NCBI RefSeq assembly: GCF_040115645.1
Contig: NC_089549.1
Span: forward strand, 3,658,001-3,722,000
Source: Euwallacea fornicatus
Lineage: Eukaryota; Arthropoda; Insecta; Coleoptera; Curculionidae
Length of the DNA stretch: 64,000 nt
Direction: 5' to 3'
The notes under the pieces were generated by a model. That model made no database searches. It had not been told where the DNA came from and was given only the letters and a program-made list of their open reading frames with translations. Of this stretch, positions 13,401 to 26,805 are shown piece by piece. The position numbers and the translations under genes were made by a program. Position 1 is the stretch's first letter; each line of letters begins with the position of its first letter.

Positions 13401-16400
13401 TCTACCAAATATTCTGTATAAGGAAAAACAAAGAAAATAAAAGAAAAATAAACAAATGATCCAATAAGATGATATGTATTAAATAGGTACGGTATAAGGG
13501 GGCGGAAAAAAATACTTGGGGTAACAACCTACATGAATTCAGCCCTGTGCACCATGCTTTTTTTTTAATTTAAGGCGGATAAGCCAACGCTTTCCTTGTT
13601 TCAAGCACCTTTGCAGAATCTTAAACTATCACAATATACAGCATGTCCTGAAATTTCAGGATATACTTAACAGACAAAAAGTAAAGAGGAATACAGAACA
13701 AAGGAAGTTGATGGTTGGGAGTAGAAACGGCAGCCTCTGTTTTCGCGCAGCAAGATCTGCACATCATACAGCGGAGACATGATTCAATAATTCAAAGGAC
13801 ACGATTATGTAACCAGGTTGGAGGGTCGTCATTTTGAACTCTTATTACATTTTTTTTTGCGTTGTCTTTAATAAACGTTTAATTAAACATCAAAGTCTTT
13901 TGGTGTCAACGAGCTAACATTACGTTTTTGAACAAAAGTTATTGTGAACCCTAAATGGCACGCAAAACTTGTTGGCCGTAATGTCTCAGATAAACTCGTC
14001 ATGTTTGGTAAAACCTTTTTGGCACACCCTGTATAATAATCTTCAGCAACTTCGGTTTTGAGAGGAAAGAAATCTAATTCCAGATCTTCAAAATTATCCA
14101 TATTTAAAAGGAATGTTATTTTGGCATCTCATTGACACACGCTCCAAACTGAATCCCTTCTGCTATATGTCGTAGCTGTCTGCTGATATTCTTAATTTTC
14201 TTCATATTTATTCCCAACTCATTAAATCTCCAGAAACCTCTCTTATGCCATCCCATGGCCGGATGTTACAATATGGGACTAACGTACTTCCACTTTAATT
14301 ATATTCATAGTTTCGTCGCTGAGCTTAAGTACATGCAAATCCCACAACGACACTGTACTGTTCAGCCCGAAGCCTTACTGCAGCTATTAATGTTAAATAT
14401 TTTGATTTGCACAGACAACAAAATTTACTAGATTTGACAGCCACACATTACTGGACAAAAGTCAATTAAAAGTTTAAAAAATATAAGATTAACACCGTAA
14501 AAAAGTCTGAAAACTACAGTCTCCTAAAGGCAGTATGTACTTAAAAATGTATCATCACCTTATTGACTACACTAGCTGATGCAATAGAGCCAATTCTGCT
14601 TCCTGGTTCTGCTTTGACTGATGTAGCCTGCGATGAGGGCCTGTCGCACTGAGATAGTAAATTCGAGCCCCCATGAGTGTTGTCGCATTGATGGTATTGA
14701 TCAGATTGTAATGAGCTATTGTTGGATTGCTGGATCAAGCCTGGGAAACTTGGTAGATTGGGGTTCGCCTTGAAGTGTTTTAAAACCCATAAATTAATAT
14801 GTTTCAAAAGATGTTTGATAAAAAATTTACAATAATCTTAGGAATATCAAGATTTATTGCTAGAAATCAGAATTCAGTCTTATGAGTGATAAGTACGTCG
14901 AACATAACTGAATCATATCAACGAGTTGAAAACTAAGGGCAAAATCGTATCTAAACCGTGAAGAGCTTCTACGAGACATGGTGGAATGAAAAACCCAAGG
15001 TGAAATTTTAACAAGAATGGTGGTACCGCTGGAAAAGGCCTTCGATACTCCAGCATGTGTAACCAAATAATTTCAAATTTCAGCATTTCCTAGAGAGGAA
15101 GAAATCACAAAGTTTTATTATGACCTCACTAGCTGAAGATGTTCTCATAATAACTAAAACATCATACATTTTAACCAATAACGCTTAACAAACTAATATA
15201 AAAATTGTACTTACTGGTGGTGGATTTATGCCGCTGCCCAACAAAGCTTCTTCAGGAGGTCCTGAAGATGAAAGGTTGGGTTGAGGCAAGGAAACGATGG
15301 GTACTGTAGAGCAAAAAATTGGATGAGGAAGAAAGATGGGATTGTAACTGCAAACTAGTCCAGCTGGCATATATTGAACTGAAACTAATAATTAAAATAC
15401 CTTTTTTCCATTTTACCGAAAATCATCACCTTGGCATTTTTGAGGAGAGTCCTCGTTGCTTGCAACCACTCTTGGTTGAATGAGTGCAGGCACGTAATAA
15501 ATCGGAAGCATGTTTGGATTACAAGATGTGTTTGCAGTAATTAAAGCTGTTTGTGAGTTTATGATGATTGGAACAGATAATGGAGTCCACGTCTTGTTCT
15601 AAAGAGACATGAATATTTTCACGTGATATAAATGAACTATTAGAGCCTCTTACAGAGTTAAAAGTCTCAGTTCTGTTCGCATTGGGAGGCAAATAGGCAT
15701 CTGTTAGATAATTCTCAATAAGTTCCGTGCCATTGAGTTCTTTATTGTTGGAGCCAATATCCTCAGTAATATTATTTCGAGCATTTTTATGATTGTGCTT
15801 TGAAACTTTATGGCAATCATCTTTCCATGAATGCGAACCACTTCTTTTGACCCCATGTGCATGCTAGAGAGAAAACAATTATTATTTGAACACAATTATT
15901 TAACATCTTACCACCTCATTTAAAGCATTAGTAAGCATACCATTGGTATGTTTTTCCAACTTCTGATGGGTTTTCTTAGCCTGGCGATCTTTAATGTGCG
16001 ATCTCTCCTTCCTATGTCTTTGTATCATAATTTTCTCCATATCTTCATTATGTTTGACCAACACTAATTCAGTCAATTGAGGCGGTTTATAGTCATCGTT
16101 TGATATGTTAGTACCGCTAGTAGTACCGCTTTCGAGATTCGGGTTACTGCCGGAACTTAAATTTCCGGCGCTTCCACAGGCAGAAGCGCCACTGTTTTGC
16201 ACTGGAGAAAGGCATTTCCTGAATAAAATATCAGTTTGAAAAAGATGTAAAAATGGTCAAAGAGGTGTCAGTAGAGGTTACAAAATAATTATTATTAGCT
16301 TACTGAGTGGGGGCACATTCTAGACTATTTTTCCCATCAGTTTCCATCACGTTACTGGCAGAATTGCTTTCATCTGAGGTGCCTGTCGTCTTAGGATTAC

Positions 16401-19400
16401 TTTGAAAAAATCTGCATAAATTCTCATTGTAATTCAACTGACTGTAACTAGGAGGAGTCTCGGAGGACGATTTGCTGTCGTAAAGATCGTGATGAGGAGA
16501 AATTTCACCCAACATTACCGAGTCTCGTTCCTATTGAATAAATAAGTAAATTTAAACATTTTCTTTTTGACATATTATTCTTACAGAAATGCTTGGATTA
16601 TACTCCAGTGGTACGTCAATTTCTAACTTGGAACTATTCATAAGGGATTTCATGAAATTCGCTAGGTCTTTGCAACGTTTGGAAACTTCCTGTTTACCCA
16701 ATTCTGCTGGTTTAGGTAACTCCTAACAAAAAGCGGTTACACATTTACACAATAATATAATTAAAATATGTATACCTGTGTTAGAATTTGGATAATATCT
16801 CCTTGCAATAGATTTCCTTGTTTGATTACTTCATCGGGAATAGTTTTAAACTCTTTGTTATTCGCCATGTCAAAGACATTTGGATTTAATGGGCCCTGAA
16901 TATTTATGAGAAATTAAATTTAAAGTATTTGCAAAAGAGGGACGTTTACCTGTAGCACTTGATGCAGGCTAATGACAAATTCTAATTGACGAGACCATGG
17001 ATTTATTACGCTTGACCATTCAGTTTCTATCATGGCAAAACAACCATTTTGTACTAGAAATCTGTAAGGTTTGCTTCGGAACACTGAGCCGTTATTTCGA
17101 CAGGTTTTCATCACTAAAATGTGTAAATCGTAGGATTAAACCATTATTCTCTATGAGAAAAAATAGAGGAAAAATTGAAAAGCCCGTTACCCATTTTCAA
17201 TTTTTCACACTCTCACACTCTATTCGAGTAGAGTATATACAGGATTATTCAGATTCTCCACTCATCACTGGGATCTCAGTAACCATGAGAGATGCGAGGT
17301 CAGTTAAATTGAGACAAAGTTGCGCAATTTGGAGCTCAATAAAATGCCTTTTCAAAATTTTAAAAATTCAAAGATTATTTCCGGAGATAACCGTAAAAAA
17401 GCAAAATTTTGAAAAAAGCTTTCTTTTCTTTACTGAGGATATTTGAAGACATAATTATAAACGAATGACACATCATAATTTCCAGTTTTTCTCTTTTAAA
17501 AAGTGGTGATGTCATATTTGAAATCTGAAATTTAGATTTCTTGCAATCATCATCGAATTTATTTTTTCTTATGGACGCCATCTTGAACTTTTACATTTTT
17601 AAATTTGATTATTTATTCTAGTCCCGACGATGTATACTTTGATCAAACTGAAATAGTGAATCTTAACATGTAATACATGGTCTTGATCAAAAAAAAAATT
17701 GAATTTAAAAATTTTAAAATCCAAGATGTGGCCTATCAGAAAAAAACCAAGTCGATGATGGTTGCAAGAAACCTAAATGTCAGATTTCAAATATGATAAC
17801 TCTACTTCGAAGAAGAGAAAAACTGGCAATTATGATGTCTTATTGAGTTTTAATTAATTTTTAAATTTTCCTTTTTAATCCCTCTTCAAATTAGCCCAAT
17901 AAAAACAACCTTTTTAAAAATTTAGTTTTTTGCGGATATCTATGGAAGCAATCCGAATTTTTCAAATTTTAAAAAGACATTTTATTGAGCTCTTGACACC
18001 TTGTATCTCGGTTATTATCAACTTTTGGACTAAGGCAAGTTTAGTTAAATCGACTTATTTCAGTTGGTCTATCCATCCTTCAAGAAATGTCGTTGGCTTA
18101 TGGGACACCCTGTATATACTCTACTCTTTCACACTCTATTTCGGTAACAAATTATTCCAGAAACCTATGATTTCAGGAAATATTTCTTTTATTTTTAGAT
18201 GTGTTCGCAATGCCTTCTTTTTTGCAAAATAAGGTGTCATTTTACAATAAATATTGTTTAGTTATTAAATTTTATTTTGAATTATCTAAAAAATCATTTT
18301 GATTACTCGGTTAAATTACAAATTATCCCTTATCCACAGGAGCAGAAAGAACTTCATGTCTATATTTAACGATCAACGTGGACTTTATTGCTTGGACTCC
18401 ATATAACAGTCTTATTATAGCCCGGAGAAAGCAACAGCACAAAAACATCTTTAAAGTGCAATTGAAGCCTGAAACTTAGGTAACTTAATTTACATAAGTG
18501 ATTGGTAAATTGCTTCTCCTATTAACTGGAAACTTATGTTTATTTTTAAATGGAGGTTACACAAACCCACCAGTTTACCAAACAATAAATAGGATTTCTT
18601 TTTGTATCAATTTAATAAATTCTCACCAGACTTATACACCTCCTTCAAAAAGGGCATGTCCTCAGGATGGTAAAAGTCAAAGACTGACTTGCCTAACATA
18701 TCCTGAGGCAAGAAGCCGAAACTGGTGACTACGTCTGGATCAACGTAGCTAAATATGCACGTTGCAGTGTGACGCATTCCAAATTTGGTCGATTTTTTTC
18801 TCTCTCCTGGTACTGAATTAATACAAATTATAAGTACAAAAACAACCATATATAGTTCTGTGAAGTACCTTTATAAGCACTGTAAACTGGCACTGCTAAA
18901 ATAACTAAGAAAAGGCCGTTGTTATTGTGGTCGCAGAGACGAGTTTCGGATGAGTCCGACATTCTCTTTATAGTGACTGTCAAATGAAATGCTTGATATG
19001 AAACTGGTTTTTCTAAAACATTGACTTCTGAGGGGTCTTTATTGACATACTGCTTCAGACAAACATAGAGGTAATTCTTCACATCTAAACAAAAAAACAA
19101 ATATCGAATGCAAAAAATTATTCTCTGTAACAAAACTTCTTTACCTTTAACTTTCCCTTGGGAATCAACTAAAGGCAAGTTAACACTTGTGCTGATTTGA
19201 CTGGAAAACGTATCACGGTCTTTAGGATGCACAAAATCTATGAAAGAATGGCCCAACCACATATCTTCCGGAAAACCTAAGATTGAGGTGAGGCTAGGAG
19301 TTGTGTAAAGGACCACGCCGTCGTACATCGAAATTACGCAACAAAATCCATCCTAAAGTATGGAATTACATTAGATGCGGGTTCAGGAAAAATTTTACTT

Positions 19401-22400
19401 TTGCTGCAGTTAAAAAAACTGCAGAACAACATTTTGAATATCTCATTTACATTTACTTCAGGCTGACTAGATGGTATGACATCGAACTGTAACAAATCCC
19501 CCTCAACTTTGGAATCGTCGACACTTTTCGCTAACTGATGATAGTTCTCAGTGCCACATGAAACCACTTCTTTATCATCGGGCACCACAGTAATGTTGCT
19601 TTCCAAAATTCCTACATGGAGCAACATCGTTATATTCTTGAAAAATTCATAAAGATGGACAGCACATACCCACATCGTCTGTCACCAAAGGAATAATGGT
19701 ACTTAACGCAGTATCCACGTGGACTAGTGAGGTTTCTAAAGTTTCAGGCACAGCTGTTTCCAAATGAATTGGGCACGCGGTGGGTTCCACTATTAAAGGA
19801 ACATACCCATTAGATGGATGGACTTGAATTGTAAAATTAAGAATAAAGAAAGGCAATTTTAGATACGGGTGGTCTTTCGTTAGATTGTTTCGAATAGGAA
19901 TAGCTGGCAAAAAGAAATATAACTTGTAAAAGTGTCAATGGGGACTAAATCCCAGGATGGTTCGCAAACAATATTGCAAAATTGGCAGAAACCATTCTAT
20001 TATTGGTCTTAACTTCGAATTGGAGTCTCGTTATAACTCGGAATTGTTTACCTAGATAGTCTCACAAATTCAAGTCAACCATCTCGATTGAGCATGGGTT
20101 GTGATCGAAATTCACAAAGACGTTATCCAAATAGCATTCTTTCCGAGTTGCTTCAGAGATAGTTTGTTGAAAGTCAATAAAGATATCGAGGAAGTCTGTT
20201 AGCTGCCCCAGAGCAGATCGAAATAAAGTAAATAGGTCTCCTGCCAGCAAAATATCCCTGCCCAGTCTCGTACCCATTTATTTTATCTTCTATAATTGTT
20301 GATAGTGAGGAAGTTGCATCCATCGGTTACTAAGGTATTGCGTACAGGTGCCTCATTTACATGGTCGATTTTTAAAATTGAAACATGGGTCAAGTGAAAC
20401 TTTAAATTAAAGTTCTTTCAAAAGTACATTCAATGGATTATTGTGATTCAAAATTTGACAATTAGTTTTTTAGAAAAACAGAAATAAAATTGGTAAAAAA
20501 TGCAATACAAAGTTAAATGATACATAAACAATTAAAAAACGTGTTTGTTGATGAGAAATTGGTTTGTTTTCGACTTTCTGCTCACAAACAATTCTTTAGC
20601 TATTTTTATTTTTCTTTTTATTCTTTTTTTTTAACCAACAACGGTTTATGAGCACAAAATCGAAAAAAAAAACAATTTTCTAACAAAAATCAAATTTTTT
20701 TGTAACATACACATTTCTTAATATTGCATTTTTAACCAAATTTACATCTGTTATTCTCAAAAATGAATCGATAAATTTTGAATCGCAATACACCATACAA
20801 TGCAGCTTTGAAAGACTTTTAATTTGACTTGTCACTTGATCTTGTATCAATTTTAAAAATCGGCCATTTTGTGCTACTGGTGAGATAAGCAACATTAAAA
20901 ATAATTAGCAAATGTCAAACGATAATATTTTTTGGTCTTATTTAATATTGCTTTTGAATTAAAAAAAATAATAATTTGTAAAAATACGGTATAAACTTCA
21001 CATGCATCGCGAGATGTGAGATCTGAGATACGAGATATTGAAATTTTAGTAATCTTTGTGTGTACCCCTCACAGCTCTTAGGGTTTTTTGGATCTGTTCA
21101 GAATTCAATTTTGAAACATAAGATTCTTAATATAAAGATTTCAAAACATTTTAACTTAGTTTCACGAAGTAACTATATCAAATTATCATCCGCAATAAAA
21201 CGAAATTAAAACGATCAGAACAGGCCAGAATCACGTGTTTATGCAAATTTACAATTTAATTTAGCACATGTACTAACAAAAACGTGCAAAAATAATCCCA
21301 AACCTCTATATAAATATATCACAAGGTTCAATTTTAAACTAAAATGTGTTTTAGAGAAAGGTAGAAAGTCAATCTGAAAAGCACAATTATCACAATTTAA
21401 TTGCATTAATAGTTTCCGAATATTCGACGATTTTCGTTATGACGAATTTCGAACTTCTACGAACTAAATTGCGAATGTTTTCGCATAATTGGGCAGAAAA
21501 GGAAGATGTATTTTCAAACGTAAAGAAAATTTGGGCGAAAATACCGTAGATGATTGGTTCCTAATACGTATATTAGAATCCACAGACAGGGTAGCCGTGT
21601 TTGAAGCTACGAAAAACGCAGAAAATTTTACGATATTCACTTAACAAAATAAAAAATTACGCAAACAACTAAGAAACAAATATTTTTCAGATTTCAAAAT
21701 TTCCTTAAATCCAGGAGAAATCTACAGTAATTTAAAAAAATTTAAATATTGTCAGTAATAACTATCGCCCAAACTCGCCTTACACTTTGGTAAGACGCCT
21801 AAAGAGCCGAGCTACAGTGGCTCACAAATGCAACATCTAGGTACTGACTTTTGTTTATGTTTAAACAAACTTTTTCTGTCATTTTGAAGCAAAGAATCAC
21901 TTTCCGAATTTTTCTAATGCAGATATCGAAATTCTATATAGTAATATCCCACTTCGCTACAAGAAGCATAATATCCAAAACTTGATATATAAAAGATACA
22001 TACCCGATGTGGCATTAACTGCAGGTGTCACACTAAACGTCTCAGAAGGAACAATAAAAGCTTGAGGAATGGTAGTAAGGGCTGGAACCGCTAAAGACGT
22101 TGAAGACTTTTGTTTCTTCTTTTTGTGCTCTCGGTCTTTGTTGCGTTTTGGCCCTTGCGAGTGACCTTTCTCATCGCTATATTAATAACCATATTTAAAA
22201 AACTAATAAACTAAATAGAAGACTAATGTACCTCTGATTTTGCTTAGATGGAGCTCTCTCATATCCACTGCTTCGGCTGGAATTGCTACCGCCGCTAAGC
22301 CTCGACTTGGAACTAGCGCTGGAAAGGTAATTCTGCATTACGACACTAACATCTGATTTGCAAAGAAGAATAAATACCTGCCCTGCGAAGTGGTGTTGCT

Positions 22401-22463
22401 GCAGCTATTGGAATACCCAGAATCGGAAATTTTGGTGTTGTTGGTACCCGATTCGGACTCCAT
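10481..22463 (-). CDS. per: Period circadian clock protein
   Basis: Core negative limb of the insect clock: partners TIM/CRY and represses CLK-CYC in the nucleus. Coding exons (high to low): 22463-22378, 22318-22232, 22176-22004, 19903-19670, 19611-19457, 19352-19145, 19084-18869, 18806-18627, 17113-16950, 16895-16776, 16722-16585, 16530-16304, 16218-15912, 15863-15654, 15598-15430, 15378-15215, 14768-14559, 12390-12271, 11565-11392, 10957-10790, 10737-10582, 10501-10481. All phases agree; product about 1228 aa. Visible: SDSGYSNSCSNTTSQ at the N terminus; NLS KRNKDREHKKKKQK near residue 68; PAS-A from DGFCCVISMYDG (about 246-386); PAS-B from FGMRHTATCIFSYVDPD to about 500; the SVMLGEISPHH block; a second basic stretch; HGVKRSGSHSW; and the C-terminal MDEESS-YSSSYSSFLKTD block. 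The last short exon is uncertain: an alternative acceptor gives 10539-10525 with a different ending. Introns carry several transposon relics. Confidence 0.96.
10976..11311. mobile_element. Short element with ACAGGGT ends in period
   Basis: Lies in the intron between the exons ending 11392 and starting 10957. It opens with tatacagggtatct and closes with acgccctgtatgt, so the ends are short inverted repeats. It has no coding capacity, which suggests a small non-autonomous element. The internal parts do not pair obviously. Confidence 0.45.
12391..14558. other. Long period intron
   Basis: A 2.2-kb intron with no period exon that I can find. Near 12735-12960 (+) a decayed frame has a retroelement-like look, but I cannot name it. 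A cacaccctgtata sequence at about 14022 matches the end motif of other elements in the window and may mark another insertion. Confidence 0.35.
17231..18121. mobile_element. Foldback element in period PAS-B intron
   Basis: The ends are inverted: gagtatatacagg at 17231 and cctgtatatactc ending at 18121. Pairing continues inward: ggagctcaataaaatgcc near 17331 pairs with cattttattgagctcttg near 17978, and tggaaatctg-like blocks pair near 17485-17545 and 17765-17830. The direct repeat cacactctatt flanks both ends and may be the target duplication. The element splits the two exons that encode PAS-B. Confidence 0.75.
19925..20280 (-). pseudogene. Non-LTR retrotransposon endonuclease relic
   Basis: Read on the minus strand, a 71-codon frame contains ILLAGD, then a TISEATRKECYLDNVFVNF segment, then VDLNL, a stop, and DYLG. 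This order matches the C-terminal part of an APE-type endonuclease from non-LTR elements (GDFN, then T-I-x-x-x-TR...LDNIFTN, then LSDH). The stop inside the last motif and the missing flanks show that it is dead. It sits in the large third intron of period in the same orientation. The element family cannot be named from this piece. Confidence 0.6.
21232..21237. promoter_or_regulatory. Canonical E-box CACGTG in period intron 3
   Basis: A perfect CACGTG, the binding site for bHLH-PAS activators such as CLK-CYC. Another copy lies at 15620-15625 in a later intron. An intronic position inside the gene these factors control is suggestive, but single E-boxes are common by chance. Confidence 0.25.
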
Positions 22464-22505
22464 GATAGAGTATTTCAGTCCAAGAAAATAAGAAGAATGA
22501 ACTAT
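22464..22505 (-). promoter_or_regulatory. per: Period 5' UTR with splice acceptor
   Basis: Upstream of the period ATG the minus strand reads ttttgtttcag, an acceptor at 22508-22506, followed by 42 nt of leader. The gene therefore has at least one upstream untranslated exon. The first ATG in this leader is the chosen start, giving MESESGTNN. Confidence 0.65.
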
Positions 22506-24712
22506 CTGAAACAAAATGAATACGGAAACGTTTTTTCGATGTTATTTCACCTTTCTTCCTCAAAAATTTAGTACTTATAGAGGATTAATAAAAAAAAATC
22601 GTGTAGGAAGGAAGAACCAGGTTTCTTTTCTCTACAGAGGTTCCAAAAATATTAAATCAAAATTTCTATGAGGTATAGGCAAGGTTTGAAGAATCGAAAA
22701 GCGATGCTTCAAAAATCGAAAATTATTAAAAATAAATTTAGAAAAAGACGGTTGTTTTTAGAGAATAATAAATGACAAAAGACTGCAGGGTTGCATTAGT
22801 TTTAATGAATTTGCAAGCAAATAAAAAAATTTCAATTGTCTTTTTTAAGAAGTATATTATATTTAAATTGAATAATTCTTTTTTAAAGAATCACGAAAAC
22901 GTACAAAAATGGCATGCTATATAGAAACTGGATTAGAATCACACGTATATTCTCTAGCAAACCACAAATTTGATTTTGTTTGGTTTAAATTAATAAATGG
23001 CAATTTTCGTGATCTGATCTGTCAAATGCTAACTTTGACATACATTTTCCATAGCTACCTTTAGTGTTATTTGAAACAATATCACTTGTTACAATATGTC
23101 GATTTTGACAAATTTGTAAAATAATGGTGAGGGGGAATTTTTTTCCAAACGTCGCTCGTGCGAGAATGAGTTTCAGAAATTTTTTTGTGAAAATTCATAT
23201 TCAAAAAATCCGAAACTAATCTATACACTAGGAATACTATAAGTAAATACAAAACTAGTTGATATAACAAAGAACTGTATAATTCTAGTTTGATGACCTT
23301 AAGAGATGCACACTATAACGTCTCTTTTGGACGAGTTATATAAAGTGAATTTAAATGTTTGCATGGAATAATGATGAAGTTCACAGCATTGTTCGTTAGA
23401 TAATATAATCACAGGCCTGACGGTTATTTTAAATTATCTGAAGTTGTGCAACTTCAGCCGCTCTAGTTCCATCAAAATATTGTAGACAAGGTATTGTGCA
23501 TTCTTTCTATTTGTGGTTCTATTTATGAGCTATTTTCATGGATTTATTAGAAATATTGGAAAATACAGTGAAGAACGAACGTAATTTTATCAATTTTGTT
23601 TGTCAATCGCCAAAGGCAGCAGAATAGAAATAGCCTCCATTAGTAGGTACCAAGATGAAAATAATACGTAATTTTTGGCACAAATATGTGTTTACTCATT
23701 AATCTAAAATTTGGATAGAATACAATAAAAACATTAAATTTACAAGTCTGAGGAGAGAAGAAATTTTCTAAAAATTTTGAAAATATTCTATTCGAATTTA
23801 AGACAGAAATATAACGAGACGTGTTTGGTTAAAATTTGGGAACTTTAAAAATTTGAAATTTTGGCAGAAATTTACGAAAACGTGCACCCATTAATAGAAA
23901 CCTTAAAATACACTAAAATACTGAAAATTTTTAGGTTTAGCTGGAAAGAAATTTGCTCAACTTTTGAAAATATAATAGAACTACGAGGATATAGCATTTA
24001 ATTTTAAGACTATGAGTTTATCTAAGACACAAGAAGTTATTCAGCATAGATGGAAAATAAGCAAAATTTAAACGAATCGTGCTCTTATTTAACAAAAAAT
24101 ACGTGATGCTTCAAGAAACTGAACATTTCCATATCTGAGATGGGAAGAGCTTTATCTGCATACTTAGAGAATATTTACTTCTGAATATTGTTAAACAGTA
24201 ATTAAAAAAACTTGGTTATGATAATTTTTTATTTCAAATAAACCATGAGTTTTCGAATATTAGTACTAAACACAACTAATGTATATTAGCATTACCGGAC
24301 TAATCTCGATCTAAAGGTCCTTATACTGCGATGCAACCAAATAATAGAGCAAGAAATAATAAACTATAATAAACGGCTGATAAGTTCCCATCAATTATCC
24401 AGACCTCGTTATTTGTTTAATTTGCGATTATACAACTTAATGCCAGGAGCCGACAGGATCTACAGGTGTAACGATGATAGACCAGTGTCGGGCAACGTGA
24501 TTCCAGACTGCTTCGATCATATGCTATTGTCAGTCCCTGATTCGAAATGTATTTATATTTAATTACATTTAAAATAAGAAAAATCACTATAAACGTGATA
24601 ACATTTACGTTTTTTTTTAAATTGCTAAATGTTGGTGAAAATCGAGATCTTAACTTCAGCTCCCACTAATACAAAAGTTGTTTAACCCTCGCCGTCAAAA
24701 TAAATGCTTTAA

Positions 24713-25480
24713 TTGCATATATGGGGTGTATCAAATTAAGTGCGCACCATTGTTAAATTTGTTAAAGAACCTTAGTTTAAATTATAAGAAGTTGTGTTTT
24801 CTGGGGCTGGTTGCGATGGTGATACTAGAAAAAAATTATCATCGCGATGTAATGATTATAAAAAAACACCTTTTTTTAATAGGACGTTGTGTATATTTAT
24901 AAACGAAATTAAAACTAGTTTAATTTTATACTAAAAACTGCAATAACCTTTTTTCTTTAAATGAACATTTTTTAAGATATTGAACTATTTTTATTTGTAA
25001 TGGTACGAGCGACAATCAGTCTAATTAATTCAATCTAGCCAGTGCTGAGCGACTGAAAATCAAATATGTTAAATATAACGCGTTAATTTGATAAAATGTC
25101 AAATCTAAGGCATTTGTAAATTTACAGTAAATGTACCTAAAATATTTTCAAATTTTTTTTCTCATGAAGAAAAATGTGACATATTAGAATCATATATGAT
25201 GTCCAACAAAAAATGTTTAATTTGAAAAAAAACTTACTCAAGTTTTATATTAACTTAAACGATTTTTAATTTCGTTTATAAATATAATCGGTGTTCCATT
25301 TATAAAAAGTGTTTCTTTTAAATTATTTCTACAACGCGATGTTCAACTATTTTTTTGTAGCACCATCGTAACCAACCCAAAAAATTCCAATTCCTTGCAA
25401 TTTAAACTAAGATTTTATCTCTACTGATACCAAAATTAACAATGGTGCACACTTAACTTGGTACATCCAATATACATAAT
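24713..25480. mobile_element. Inverted-repeat element in probable period leader intron
   Basis: The ends are imperfect inverted repeats of roughly 190 nt: tatcaaattaagtgcgcacc at 24730 matches the complement of the stretch near 25446-25470. The pairing continues through the ttggttacgatggtgctac-like block near 25360. The middle, about 380 nt, does not pair clearly. No transposase is present. Confidence 0.65.
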
Positions 25481-26805
25481 CGCCCATGTGAAGCTCAACC
25501 CTTGCAATTTCCAAGTCAACCACAAACTTACTTCTCCCGTTGTATTGGTCTGGAAACCAAATTTGGGACTTTGCAGTTATCCACGGGTTTAATAATGCAT
25601 CCCAGGCAACCAATTCAAATATTAAAAGGTTTAGCAGGTCAAATTGTGTACTATAAACACAAAGAGAATAGGGACTGACAGAGACATGGGAAATCCTAAT
25701 TTTATCCGTTCTAGAGAGGTATTTTTAGCTCTATAGAAAACTGATTAATTGAGGGTTATATGGTTCCGACTATTGAAAGTATTATACTGAGATTTTAGCG
25801 AGTAACAAAATTGAAAATATTAAAAATGCGCTATATTAGTAGTACAATGTGTGTCAATGTTTCCCTACGCGGCATTATGGCACTCAATTTCTATTCCAAA
25901 TTATCTCTTCAGATATTTATTTGAAGATTGAAATCAATTGAGTTGTAGGAAGGTAAAAACTGGAACTCTCTTCTTAATTCTGAATGATATGGGAACATTA
26001 TAGGACATATCCTTTTTAATTAGCTAAACTGATTCGGAAATGTGTTCTGAGCTGTAATGACTACCGTCCTGACGAAGGGCGAGGTTGGGTGAGAAACCTG
26101 AAAGGGCGGCGGACTTTCCTGGTCGGTGGTTTTCCTTGAGAGTAGGAGGGCGGTGATTATGGTAAAAGTTTCGCCCAGGGCGCCAGGCTTGCTAAGGCCG
26201 ACACTGGTCATAATTAAACGTAAAAATGTGTTTAGATGCGTAAAATGCCAAAAAATGCATTAGGAAATATAAGTAAATGTAATATTATCAGGATCTGCTT
26301 ATAATAAAACATTAAAAAATGATACAATGAACTTCGCAAATCTGGAAAAATAACGTATGTTTGAACTTTATTTAACCAGTACTTTGATATACAAGGTGTT
26401 AATGTGGGGCACGGTCTCCACTCTGAGGCTGAACTTGTTACAAGCAATGATTTCAGGAAGTTTCATGCATTTTCAGAGGGAAGGACTGGCTACTAAAAAT
26501 CATTTAACAGCGGCAAAATTGCGTGAGGGGGAGAAGTACAAATCAGGGCTAATAATTTTAAGTCGGCGTGGTATTGTAAAATTGTGAGACCTAACGTTTA
26601 TTTTTGCAATAACACTGTTACGGGTAAAATAAAAATTCAAAAAAGATTTTTTCCCACCAATGCAAAAGTTACACATTTGCTCTAAGATCTTATGATTCAA
26701 CCACCACGCACTTACCGGCAGACATACTAAAATTCGCATTATTTATAACTTTTTAGAATCTTGCAGAACAATTTTTTATATCAGACACAAAGGATGATTA
26801 CTTAC

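Noticed and set aside
16997..17446. 149-codon plus-strand open frame
   Set aside because: It overlaps the period PAS-B exon on the other strand and runs into a foldback element; a shadow frame.
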